Shown here in pieces: positions 14,910 through 22,160 of a DNA stretch of 41,415 nt. Origin of the DNA: Candidatus Saccharimonadota bacterium (GTDB taxonomy: Bacteria; Patescibacteriota; Saccharimonadia; Saccharimonadales; JAGQNJ01); contig JAGQMZ010000001.1 of assembly GCA_020428405.1 (NCBI GenBank), positions 1 to 41,415 on the forward strand, written 5' to 3'. The notes below the pieces were generated by a model. That model saw nothing but the letters and a program-made list of their open reading frames with translations, did not search any database and was not told where the DNA came from. The position numbers were made by a program, and so were the translations under genes. How positions within the stretch are numbered: the first letter of the stretch is position 1; every line of letters begins with the position of its first letter.

Positions 14910-15242
14910 TTATACAATTTCTGGCCCGCCGTACTGTATATAAAAATAATCTAAGATACCGTGTAAAAATTTATCTTCACTAAACTTGTGCTGTTCAATT
15001 TTTTCATTATCTGCAGGCAAAATCATGTATGACACGCCAATCTGCTCAACCACACCCAACAAAAACTTTCTCTCAGATGGCATACCGCTTACCGTAGATG
15101 TTAAAAAATCACTTGTTACAAGTTCAACTTTAGGCTCAGGCTTGAACTCTACTTTTGTGACTTTTCTATTGCTTATAAGGTTTATAAAATCTGATGCACC
15201 ACCCTCATCAATTAAGGTTTGATCTATGTACCATTCGAGCAC
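14910..15242 (-). CDS. Hypothetical protein, non-ATG start
   Basis: 110 residues from GTG 15242, acidic, mixed alpha/beta. It contains a LEWYIDQTLIDEGG helix, a VTKVEFKPEPKVELV strand region and a C-terminal LHGILDYFYIQYGGPEIV. No recognised family. The frame stays open upstream for 12 more codons to a TGA at 15279-15281, and that stretch (KLPFFN just before the GTG) looks protein-like but contains no ATG. The true start could therefore be a rare codon upstream, or the 5' part may be damaged. Moderate support as a gene. Confidence 0.55.
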   Translation of the reverse strand: MLEWYIDQTLIDEGGASDFINLISNRKVTKVEFKPEPKVELVTSDFLTSTVSGMPSERKFLLGVVEQIGVSYMILPADNEKIEQHKFSEDKFLHGILDYFYIQYGGPEIV

Positions 15243-15392
15243 ATTAAAAAATGGCAGCTTTGCAGTTTGTTTGTGTATTCACTTAGAAAATTCTGCTGAC
15301 ATAATATAAAACTATACTGTTAAGAAAATGATGGCAAGCATTAGCATTCAGATCATTCATACAGCTATTTAAGCTTACTGATAATTTTATAA

Positions 15393-15887
15393 TTATTTTT
15401 CTTTCTTAGCTTGTGAGTATAATGTAGTCCCTATAAGTGCCAATACTCCTGCAGTGGCAAATGGTAAGTATGCAAATATTAACTTTTCATCGAAGTCATA
15501 TTTTTCTGAGTCAATTGCTTTATCATAACTGTTAATTGCTGGAGCAACTTCTGTTTTATAATACAGGCTAGCTTCTTCTGCTAACGATTCTTGTTGTTCT
15601 AGGTCTGGATTTGGACAAGCTTCAACCAATGCATTATAAGTTGTTCCTTTACTTTTTGGTGGCTCATACCATTCGTCATCTATTGTTGATAAAGCCCTAA
15701 GGACTGTTGCCTCACACTCATCGCTTGCCAGAGCAATATAGCCCAAAGCCGCAGATTGTACTGCTTGATCCTTGTCAATACTATTACCTTCTGGACTATC
15801 ATTTAAACTTTCTCCTAGCTGATAGCCGCCAACACCAAGCCCAATAGCTCCGGCAGCTACTAATCCACCCGCAATTAATTTGCGCAT
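15393..15887 (-). CDS. Two-TM membrane protein with small extracytoplasmic loop domain
   Basis: 164 residues. A Gly/Ala-rich TM (about 3-24, LIAGGLVAAGAIGLGVGG) is followed by an acidic extracytoplasmic segment of about 100 residues with two cysteines (DECEATV and VEACPNPDL) that could form a disulfide. A second TM follows (about 135-156, LPFATAGVLALIGTTLY) and then a short basic KKEK tail. Strong AAGGAGAG ribosome-binding site 6 nt before ATG. It starts one base after the stop of the glycyl-tRNA synthetase gene, so it is co-transcribed. No family recognised. Confidence 0.75.
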   Translation of the reverse strand: MRKLIAGGLVAAGAIGLGVGGYQLGESLNDSPEGNSIDKDQAVQSAALGYIALASDECEATVLRALSTIDDEWYEPPKSKGTTYNALVEACPNPDLEQQESLAEEASLYYKTEVAPAINSYDKAIDSEKYDFDEKLIFAYLPFATAGVLALIGTTLYSQAKKEK

Positions 15888-15888
15888 T

Positions 15889-17232
15889 TTAACTCTCCTT
15901 TATATCAGATACCTTAACACGTTTTTGATTTGTTGTGTCACGATCGCGAACTGTAATAGTATCGTCTTCTAAAGTCTGAAAGTCTATAACAATACATTCG
16001 GGTGTGCCAATTTCGTCTTGCCTGCGGTAACGCTTACCAATGTTACCATTATCATCCCAAACAACATTGCCATGCTTTTTCTTAAGTGCTTGGTAGACTT
16101 CCCTAGCTTTTTCAACCAACTCTTGCTTATTTTTTAATAGCGGTGAAACCGCAAAGCGATAAGGAGCAAGCTCTGGTTTAAGTTTTAGTACAACCCGCTT
16201 TTCGCCTTTTATTTCTTCCTCTGTGTAGGCATCAACTAGCACTGCTAACAACATTCTGCCAAGACCCACAGAAGATTCAATAACATAAGGCGTGAGACGC
16301 TCTTTGGTTTGTTCATCAAAATAACGCAAATCTTTACCACTTATTTTTTGATGACTTGAAAGATCATAATCAGTTCTGTTGTGTGTGCCCCACAGCTCCT
16401 TAAAACTTTGTGGGTAATTAAAGTAAATATCGTGGGCAGCAGCCGCATAATGAGCCCGTTCATTCTCTGCATGTTCATGCCACTGCAGATTACTTTCTTT
16501 AATGCCCAAATTTTTTGTTAAAAACTGCCAGGCAAAATCTCGCCACTCTTGATAAGTTGATTCTTGAATATCAGGCTTAATAAAATACTGCATCTCCATT
16601 TGCTCAAGCTCTCGGACCCGGAATATAAAATCTCGCGGACTAATCTCGTTTCGGAATGCTTTACCAATTTGTGCAACACCAAAAGGTAACTTTGCGCGCA
16701 TAGTCTCACGCACGTTTTCGTAGTTCGTAAAAATTGAGCCAGCAGTTTCTGGACGAAGATAGGCCACACTAGATTCGTCCTCTACCGGACCAACCCACGT
16801 TTTCATCATCATATTGTAGGTTCTAGGTTTGGTTAAGTCTTTTTTGCCACATTTTGGGCAAGTTTTATCTTTTAATAATCTAGTTAATTCAACCAAGTCA
16901 GTAGAGTCTGTACCAGCCAAATGGTCGGCCCGATGTCTAGCGCCACAGTTCTTACAATCTACAAGCGGATCAGTAAAACCAGCCACATGGCCACTAGCCT
17001 CCCATAATTTAGGATTTTGAATTACAGCGCCGTCTACTCCAAAAACATTGTCTTTATCAGTTACTATGGCCTTCCACCATTCGGCTTTTAGTTTGTTGGA
17101 AAGCTCAACTCCAAGTGGGCCGTAGTCCCAAAAACCAGCTAAACCACCGTAGATCTCACTTGCCTGAAAAACAAAACCTCGCCTTTTGCATAGCGAGACA
17201 ATATCCTCCATGCTCACTTTTGTATTACTCAT
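15889..17232 (-). CDS. glyQS: Glycyl-tRNA synthetase, class II dimeric type
   Basis: 447 residues, typical of the single-chain alpha2 GlyRS found in archaea, Gram-positives and CPR, not the alpha2beta2 form. N-terminal SEIYGGLAGFWDYGPLGVELSNKL is the family signature. A zinc-binding knuckle CKNC...CPKC lies at about 93-127. Class II motif 2 is FRNEISPRDFIFRVRELEQMEM, and motif 3 is SSVGLGRMLLAVL. The C-terminal anticodon-binding domain starts near LAPYRFAVSPLL. It charges tRNA-Gly in the cytoplasm. A TGATATAAT extended -10 box sits 8 nt before the ATG. No T-box leader is present. Confidence 0.97.
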   Translation of the reverse strand: MSNTKVSMEDIVSLCKRRGFVFQASEIYGGLAGFWDYGPLGVELSNKLKAEWWKAIVTDKDNVFGVDGAVIQNPKLWEASGHVAGFTDPLVDCKNCGARHRADHLAGTDSTDLVELTRLLKDKTCPKCGKKDLTKPRTYNMMMKTWVGPVEDESSVAYLRPETAGSIFTNYENVRETMRAKLPFGVAQIGKAFRNEISPRDFIFRVRELEQMEMQYFIKPDIQESTYQEWRDFAWQFLTKNLGIKESNLQWHEHAENERAHYAAAAHDIYFNYPQSFKELWGTHNRTDYDLSSHQKISGKDLRYFDEQTKERLTPYVIESSVGLGRMLLAVLVDAYTEEEIKGEKRVVLKLKPELAPYRFAVSPLLKNKQELVEKAREVYQALKKKHGNVVWDDNGNIGKRYRRQDEIGTPECIVIDFQTLEDDTITVRDRDTTNQKRVKVSDIKES

Positions 17233-17240
17233 TAAATTAT

Positions 17241-17246
17241 ATTATA
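17241..17246 (-). promoter_or_regulatory. Extended -10 box for glyQS
   Basis: TGATATAAT (TGn extension plus perfect -10) ends 8 nt before the glyQS ATG, so the 5' leader would be only one or two bases. Confidence 0.6.
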
Positions 17247-17264
17247 TCAGATTAGTGCTATGCC

Positions 17265-17519
17265 TTACTGTGTCTTATCGGATTTTTCACTGTTTAGCAT
17301 TGCTATCCCGCCAGTAACCGTGATTGAGGAAATTCCTGCTTCGATTATTGCTATATTACTTTTCATTTCTTGGACGTTTTGAATTGGCTCAACCGGCCAA
17401 GCATTTTGACCAACTTCTATAGCGTGACGAAGTGCCATATAGCCCGTAAATAGACCTAAACCGGTTACTGCAGTACCTAATCCGACTTCTGCAAACCGAC
17501 TTATTCTTTCAGTAGCCAT
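17265..17519 (-). CDS. Small membrane protein, unknown function
   Basis: 84 residues from ATG 17519 (MATERISRF). An in-frame TTG 12 bases earlier lies inside the preceding gene and is less likely. Two hydrophobic segments: AEVGLGTAVTGLGLFTGYMAL (about 10-30) and a weaker ITVTGGIAML (about 66-75), separated by an amphipathic loop with QNAWPVEPIQN. It starts immediately after the stop of the upstream gene and both look like small paired membrane proteins. No family recognised. Confidence 0.65.
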   Translation of the reverse strand: MATERISRFAEVGLGTAVTGLGLFTGYMALRHAIEVGQNAWPVEPIQNVQEMKSNIAIIEAGISSITVTGGIAMLNSEKSDKTQ

Positions 17520-17520
17520 A

Positions 17521-17796
17521 TTATTTAACAATTTTCCTAATTATTCCTGCACTCAATCCAATAGTAAAACCAATCTTACCAGTTGGCAGCTGAGGCGATT
17601 CATCGTATGGAAGTTCTTCATCGATATACGTTGGCGTTGGGTTTTGTAACTGTACATCCTCTGACTGTACCCGGCCAAGCCATGCACCATACGCACAACC
17701 AGCAAGACCAATTAACCCGATACGCATGGCGGCCCAAAACCTTTGTTCGTCTATGGTAAGGTGACCTTGGTAAACTTCATTCTGCTTCTCTACCAT
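17521..17796 (-). CDS. Small membrane protein, unknown function
   Basis: 91 residues from ATG 17796 (MVEKQNE). A longer TTG-start version would cover the TGCTATAAT extended -10 box at 17806-17811, so the ATG is preferred. One hydrophobic helix at about 21-39 (AAMRIGLIGLAGCAYGAWLG), a Pro/Tyr/Asp-rich loop (PTPTYIDEELPYDE), then a second short Gly-rich hydrophobic segment near the C-terminus (IGFTIGLSAGIIRKI). No family recognised. Its stop is followed one base later by the next gene's ATG. Confidence 0.65.
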   Translation of the reverse strand: MVEKQNEVYQGHLTIDEQRFWAAMRIGLIGLAGCAYGAWLGRVQSEDVQLQNPTPTYIDEELPYDESPQLPTGKIGFTIGLSAGIIRKIVK

Positions 17797-17805
17797 CAGG
17801 GGGTA

Positions 17806-17811
17806 ATTATA
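17806..17811 (-). promoter_or_regulatory. Extended -10 box for the small membrane gene pair
   Basis: TGCTATAAT on the minus strand ends 9 nt before ATG 17796. It decides that start over the upstream TTG and predicts a leader of two or three bases. Confidence 0.55.
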
Positions 17812-17837
17812 GCAACTTAACAAAAAAATGATATTGC

Positions 17838-18521
17838 TTACGTAGTAAATCTAATCTGTTGCGTTAATATTTTATCTAGCAATGGTAAAGTCTCGTGAAC
17901 TCCTTTGATTATGTGGATTCTTTGTGGCGACTCATGCATTAACAACTTTAATGTTTTGATATGGTTTGCATCAAAATCACCTTTGCTATTTTCTGAAAAC
18001 GTAGACTCCTGATAATCGTATTGATAGCTCTTATCTAACTCGAAACTTTTTTTGCCTGCAGGTTTTTCAATATTTGGGCTGTGGCCCTCTAGTTGTGTTA
18101 AACGAGCCATAAACCAGCATTTTATAAGTAAGCTATCTATATCTTTATCGTTTAAATATGTTAATGCCTGTAATAATAATCTGTAATGGTCATGGTCAGA
18201 AGACTCTTTTGTAGTGCTACTTAAGTGTTTTAAAATATCGTAGCCAATCATTGTTCTGTCAACGTCGGTAGCAATATTATGAAAATGTGTTTGCAGCCGC
18301 GTAGAAACTAATGTTGAAATATCTCCCCTACCTTTAATAAACGAGATACTGCTAACACTAAAAAGCTCTATGCCACCAGCAAGCTTACTTTTAATCTTGC
18401 GAACACCCCTTGCCATAAGTTTAAGGTTGCCGTTATCGGGGGTTATGGCGGTGATTATTTTATCTGACTCACCAAAATTTATTCTAGATAGAACAATTGC
18501 CGATGTTGTTAATTTATTCAT
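17838..18521 (-). CDS. recO: DNA repair protein RecO
   Basis: 227 residues. The N-terminal OB-fold is clear: SAIVLSRINFGESDKIITAITPDNGNLKLMARGVRKIKSKLAGGIELF matches the RecO signature of a switch-like start, GE-D-K, and a basic loop with G-L. The C-terminal part is helical. RecO loads RecA on SSB-coated DNA together with RecR. The four cysteines that form the zinc finger in many RecO proteins are missing; only one Cys is present (KCWFMARL). The ATG overlaps the TGA of the receiver-like gene (ATGA), so the three genes 19614-17838 form one translationally coupled unit. Length is close to normal. Confidence 0.9.
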   Translation of the reverse strand: MNKLTTSAIVLSRINFGESDKIITAITPDNGNLKLMARGVRKIKSKLAGGIELFSVSSISFIKGRGDISTLVSTRLQTHFHNIATDVDRTMIGYDILKHLSSTTKESSDHDHYRLLLQALTYLNDKDIDSLLIKCWFMARLTQLEGHSPNIEKPAGKKSFELDKSYQYDYQESTFSENSKGDFDANHIKTLKLLMHESPQRIHIIKGVHETLPLLDKILTQQIRFTT

Positions 18522-18919
18522 GCTCTAACTAGGTTTAATTTTTCAAGTTCTACAAGTAACTTTTTTGGTGTTGTTTGAGGTTTATATAGATAGGAGTAGA
18601 TTGATAACTGGTTAAATTGTTCTTCGCTTAAAGATAAATCGTCTTTGCTTAGATAAGAGTTTATAACAACTGGCACATCTTTACTGTCGCTATACGATTG
18701 TAGATCATAAAGAATATCTATTCCATTGTGAAGCGGTAAAAGCATCTCAATAACTATTAAATCCGGCAGCTTATGTGCTAATTCTTCTAGTGTTTCTTCG
18801 GCAGAAAAACAAAACTTAATATCAAATTTTTGTTTAAGTGCTCTTTTATATGATTTACATAAATTTTGATCTGGCTCCACTATAATTAGCTTTGGTTTTT
18901 TTAATGATAAATTGCTCAT
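18518..18919 (-). CDS. Degenerate response-regulator receiver domain (phospho-Asp replaced by Glu)
   Basis: 133 residues, a single REC fold. The beta1 strand KLIIVEPDQN keeps the acidic pocket (E15, D17). The beta3 strand is PDLIVIEMLLPLHNGIDIL, where the phospho-acceptor Asp is Glu58. The beta4 end is VVINSYLS, replacing the usual Thr/Ser-Ala, and the conserved Lys is kept in YLYKPQT. Asp-to-Glu at this site often mimics the phosphorylated state, so it may be locked on or act as a phosphorylation-independent scaffold. No output domain. Coupled by 4-bp overlaps to a kinase-like gene upstream and to recO downstream. Confidence 0.85.
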   Translation of the reverse strand: MSNLSLKKPKLIIVEPDQNLCKSYKRALKQKFDIKFCFSAEETLEELAHKLPDLIVIEMLLPLHNGIDILYDLQSYSDSKDVPVVINSYLSKDDLSLSEEQFNQLSIYSYLYKPQTTPKKLLVELEKLNLVRA

Positions 18920-19614
18920 ATGAATGACAATTGCCTACTCGGTATTAGTGAAATTTCAAATCCACTGTGGTTATTTTGCTTGGTCACCGCCAGGGAAGAA
19001 CCTAATAGTCTAGCAAATACATCGGCTATAACAACACCAGAACTTGTACCAAAAGAAAAACTAGAAGACAAAACACTAGCCCTGCCAGATAATTTCTTAA
19101 TCATATTTAAATCACTTGCCCTAAGATCAGAATTTGATAATATACCCGCCTTGATTTGATCTTTAGTATTTTTAGCTAAAAAACGCACCACCCTATCATC
19201 ATTAATTAAGTTGTTTGTTATACAGCTGTAACCCAAAGAGCCAAGTAGTGAGGATAAAACTTTTCTGTCCGATAAAACTACTAGAGATTTTCTTGGAATC
19301 GAATTCTGAAAGTCAAAACCCCTTCTTTTAGCAAAAGAATATAAACTATGGGCTACTTCATCAAATACAGGTCTTAATGATACTGGTTCAATATTTAGAG
19401 ATTGCTGGCCACTAGCTACTTTAACGCTCAAAATATAAGCATCAATTAAGTTAGTTGCCGACATTGCGATTTTTTGTACATATTCCTTATCATCAGCTTG
19501 ATATATGATATGCGACAATGGAACCTTTAAGTCCTCTGCTAAATTTCTAAGCAAACCAAACTGATCATCAGCTACCACATTTTCAATACTAGCTTTCTGG
19601 CCAGCTACCCTCAT
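18916..19614 (-). CDS. Degenerate histidine-kinase-like protein (no catalytic His)
   Basis: 232 residues without TM segments. The N-terminal helix FGLLRNLAEDLKVPLSHI aligns with a HisKA H-box (SHELRTPLxxI), but the phospho-accepting His is Glu27. The C-terminal half follows a HATPase_c outline: KVLSSLLGSLGYSCI is where the N-box should be, with Ser instead of the key Asn residues. SFGTSSGVVIADVFARLLG resembles the G2 box and following helix, and FEISLIP is the last strand. ATP binding and phosphotransfer are therefore unlikely. It probably works by protein contact with the receiver encoded by the next gene (4-bp overlap). The family assignment is from visible pattern only. Confidence 0.7.
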   Translation of the reverse strand: MRVAGQKASIENVVADDQFGLLRNLAEDLKVPLSHIIYQADDKEYVQKIAMSATNLIDAYILSVKVASGQQSLNIEPVSLRPVFDEVAHSLYSFAKRRGFDFQNSIPRKSLVVLSDRKVLSSLLGSLGYSCITNNLINDDRVVRFLAKNTKDQIKAGILSNSDLRASDLNMIKKLSGRASVLSSSFSFGTSSGVVIADVFARLLGSSLAVTKQNNHSGFEISLIPSRQLSFI

Positions 19615-19634
19615 ATATTAATAGTATCACTTAG

Positions 19635-20309
19635 TTAAGGTATGAAACTAAAGTTGGGTAAAATATTCTTCTCAAAATCGTTGTAGAATTGATCAGATTC
19701 TACAAAAAGCTTAACAGTTTTATCTCTTAAAGGCAGCAAGACCATTATGCCTTGTTGCTGACTACGAATTTCTCCATCAACCCTAACACCGACTACACCG
19801 CTAACATTGACTGGTTGATAGGCACTTGCTGATGATTTTCCGTTCTTAATTGACGAATCATATGCCCTTACTTCATCAGAAAACGAACGTTCGACAACTT
19901 GGACCCTTAAAGAGTAGGCAGTCCCACTATTCGTTCCGGGAACAGTTGTTGGATAAAAATAGCCGTCTAGAGGTGCGCTGCCACGCCCGCTGCTATCAAC
20001 GTAAGAACTCCAGGTTTTTGGATATTTTACTATTATACTTCCAAGATCAGACGGGCCCTGGTAAGTTTTCAACGGATTCTTTTCTTTTTCGGCAAATTCA
20101 TTATCTTTTTCTGTTTGGGTTTCTTTTACTGCTACAGCTACCGCGGCCGCAACTTTTTGATCAGTGTTATCTTTATAATCCTGGCGACTCATAAATGACC
20201 AAATCCCAAAACCAGCCATAGCGAAAAACAATATTATTGAAATTATCAAAGGCACCAGCAACGTATTCATTCCGCGCTCGTCTCTACGCACGGATTGTGT
20301 GTAACTCAT
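19635..20309 (-). CDS. Membrane-anchored extracytoplasmic protein, unknown
   Basis: 224 residues. A basic N-terminus (SVRRDERG) leads into one TM helix (about 16-39, TLLVPLIISIILFFAMAGFG), an Ala/Lys/Glu-rich stalk (about 50-80), then an extracytoplasmic domain beginning near IIVKYPKTWSSYVD. The YPKTW start, a central VVGVRVDGE strand and a late FEKNILPNFSF segment recall PsbP/DcrB-like small lipoprotein domains, but this is only a resemblance. No Cys for lipidation. It lies upstream of the kinase-like/receiver/recO unit on the same strand with a 20-bp gap, so it could be the surface partner of that pair; this is speculative. Confidence 0.75.
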   Translation of the reverse strand: MSYTQSVRRDERGMNTLLVPLIISIILFFAMAGFGIWSFMSRQDYKDNTDQKVAAAVAVAVKETQTEKDNEFAEKEKNPLKTYQGPSDLGSIIVKYPKTWSSYVDSSGRGSAPLDGYFYPTTVPGTNSGTAYSLRVQVVERSFSDEVRAYDSSIKNGKSSASAYQPVNVSGVVGVRVDGEIRSQQQGIMVLLPLRDKTVKLFVESDQFYNDFEKNILPNFSFIP

Positions 20310-20341
20310 ACTGCTTATGTTAACTCAACACTTTTGATTTT

Positions 20342-20854
20342 TCAATCATGGCTTTGCCTATAATTATATAAATAAAGCCCGCTTTTTTCTTTTGTAATTT
20401 TTTTATTTGGAATAGTAAATGCAAAACTAACTAATTTGATTGGTTTATCTTGTTTAATAATCTTTTGATTAAGCTTTGTCATGTATGGCTGAAGCAGAAA
20501 AACAAAAATACCATCTGCCTCAGCCCAGTTTTTATTCCAGTAATTACCCCATTTTATTTTAATTTGTTTTCTATACTTTAAAGTAATTAGCTTTGAATAC
20601 ACTACAAGCAGTGGATTTAATTCGTAACCAACGGCATTTAGATCTCTTTTCGCAGCCTCAATAAGTATTCTTCCATCGCCACTACCAAGCTCTAGTAAAG
20701 TTTGACCTGTTTTTAAATCTATCAAGTCTAGAGCTTCAGGCACTCGCTGCTTTAAAGTAGGTAAAAACGGAGCACCGAAAGCCACAACAAAAGTGAACGC
20801 AATAAAAATGAGTACACATATAACTAAGGCAATGTTCCAAGACATCTCAAGCAT
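20342..20854 (-). CDS. Membrane-tethered class I SAM-dependent methyltransferase
   Basis: 170 residues. One N-terminal TM helix (about 7-31) is followed by a short Rossmann methyltransferase. Motif I is LLELGSGDGRILIEAAKR, with E/GxGxG for S-adenosylmethionine. The next strand AVGYELNPLLV carries the acidic residue that binds the ribose, and a later GIFVFLLQPYM strand takes the place of motif IV. The TM plus compact methyltransferase layout resembles FAM173/ATPSC-KMT-type protein lysine methyltransferases; the substrate here is unknown. Single gene between xseB and the membrane-anchored protein, same strand. Confidence 0.8.
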   Translation of the reverse strand: MLEMSWNIALVICVLIFIAFTFVVAFGAPFLPTLKQRVPEALDLIDLKTGQTLLELGSGDGRILIEAAKRDLNAVGYELNPLLVVYSKLITLKYRKQIKIKWGNYWNKNWAEADGIFVFLLQPYMTKLNQKIIKQDKPIKLVSFAFTIPNKKITKEKSGLYLYNYRQSHD

Positions 20855-20859
20855 AGTGT

Positions 20860-21048
20860 CTACTTAATCGAATCCTCAATTTTAGTAATTTCTAGCTTGG
20901 CCTTATTTAAATGATCTTCCATTTTTTGTATTAGTTCCGTAGCTTGCTTGTACTTTGTTATTGATTCATCAATGTCGCTATCTTCATTTTGAAGTTCGGC
21001 CATTATATTATCTAAGTCTTCGGATAGCTGTTTATATGTCTTACTCAT
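20860..21048 (-). CDS. xseB: Exodeoxyribonuclease VII small subunit
   Basis: 62 residues, usual for XseB. All-helical hairpin: YKQLSEDLDNIMAELQNEDSDIDESITKYKQA, where the D/E-rich turn and the following S/E-x-x-x-K-Y-K/E repeat are the family pattern, ending in LNKAKLEITKIED. It packs several copies onto XseA to make the ATP-independent single-strand exonuclease. A very strong AAAGGAGGAAC ribosome-binding site precedes the ATG. It follows xseA by 11 bases. Confidence 0.93.
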   Translation of the reverse strand: MSKTYKQLSEDLDNIMAELQNEDSDIDESITKYKQATELIQKMEDHLNKAKLEITKIEDSIK

Positions 21049-21059
21049 TAGTTCCTCCT

Positions 21060-22160
21060 TTATATAATTTTTGCAGATTTTACACCGTCTTTAAATTGAA
21101 TATTGATTTCTTGGTCTTCATTCAACTTTTTAGAAGAAGAAACAACTTTTCCAGCCATTCTAATAATCGTATAGCCTCTCTTTAAAATATTGGTTGGATC
21201 AAGTAACTCTGCTTTTTGCCTGTATTCGTTCAAAGCCCGTTCTAGGCTAGCAACCTTATTTGCTATTAAGCTATTTAGTTGAGTTTTATGATGGCCGGTT
21301 TGAGTTATTTCAAACTTAAGACTGTTTTTTACTTTTTGATCGGCCAAGTTTAATAAATGCCTGATGCGTTTAATCTCGTCAATTTTGTTTGGTACTAATA
21401 TTTCTGCAGCATTACTTGGCGTACTAGCTCGCATATCGGCAGCCTTTTCTGATAATGATATATCTCGCTCATGTCCAATCGCCACAAGTGTTGGAATCCT
21501 ACTACCGGCAATTGCTCTAGTAACCGCCTCTGAACTAAAAGCCTGTAAATCATCGGCACTGCCGCCACCTCTAATTATTACTAAAACCTCAGGTGGTTTT
21601 GCTGTACGCGTAAAATAATTTACACCACCAATAATTTGTCTAGCTGCTTCCTCGCCTTGTACCTGTACATCATATGTAAACACACTTAAACCCCAGCGCG
21701 CAGAAACAACTTTTACAAAATCTCCGTAAGCGGCTGACTCTAAAGAAGTAATCAGTCCAACATGTTCTGGTAGTCTTGGCAAGGTACGTTTTCTGTTTTT
21801 GTCAAAAAGGCCTTCTTTTTCGAGCTTTGCTTCCAGCAAATTAGCAGCTTTTTTTATTGTACCTTCACCCTGTAGCTGAATTGACTGAACAGTTATACTA
21901 AAACCGAATCTTGGATGTAAGTTCGGGCTACCAGTGACTACCAGTACCATTCCATCTTCAAGCGGACCAGGAAGAGTATAAACCGAGCAAAAGAACTTAA
22001 CGCTTGAAAAATCGTCTTTTAAATCAAAATAAACCCATCGATTTTTACTAATCCTAAAATTTGCTAATTCCCCAACTATTGTTACAGGACTAAAAGATAC
22101 ATTCAAAATTTGATTGCAAACGGCAACAAAATCACTTACTCCGTACGTCGGTTGTATCAT
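21060..22160 (-). CDS. xseA: Exodeoxyribonuclease VII large subunit
   Basis: 366 residues, shorter than the roughly 400-456 of free-living bacteria because the C-terminal helical arm is reduced. N-terminal OB domain: VTIVGELANFRISKNRWVYFDLKDD. Catalytic core: IIRGGGSADDLQAFSSEAVTRAIAGSRIPTLVAIGHERD and ADMRASTPSNAAE are the XseA signatures. A coiled helix follows, then the C-terminal LLDPTNILKRGYTII segment. It cleaves single-stranded DNA from either end with XseB. The start overlaps the stop of the flippase-like gene (ATGA). Confidence 0.95.
   Translation of the reverse strand: MIQPTYGVSDFVAVCNQILNVSFSPVTIVGELANFRISKNRWVYFDLKDDFSSVKFFCSVYTLPGPLEDGMVLVVTGSPNLHPRFGFSITVQSIQLQGEGTIKKAANLLEAKLEKEGLFDKNRKRTLPRLPEHVGLITSLESAAYGDFVKVVSARWGLSVFTYDVQVQGEEAARQIIGGVNYFTRTAKPPEVLVIIRGGGSADDLQAFSSEAVTRAIAGSRIPTLVAIGHERDISLSEKAADMRASTPSNAAEILVPNKIDEIKRIRHLLNLADQKVKNSLKFEITQTGHHKTQLNSLIANKVASLERALNEYRQKAELLDPTNILKRGYTIIRMAGKVVSSSKKLNEDQEINIQFKDGVKSAKII

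Noticed and set aside
15243-15392. tRNA or small RNA gene in the 150-bp gap
   Set aside because: No cloverleaf, TTCGANTC-type T-loop or strong hairpin was found; apart from the possible 5' extension of the neighbouring gene I see nothing in it.
17233-17264. T-box riboswitch before glyQS
   Set aside because: The gap is only 32 bp and holds a -10 box 8 nt from the ATG, leaving no room for a leader RNA.
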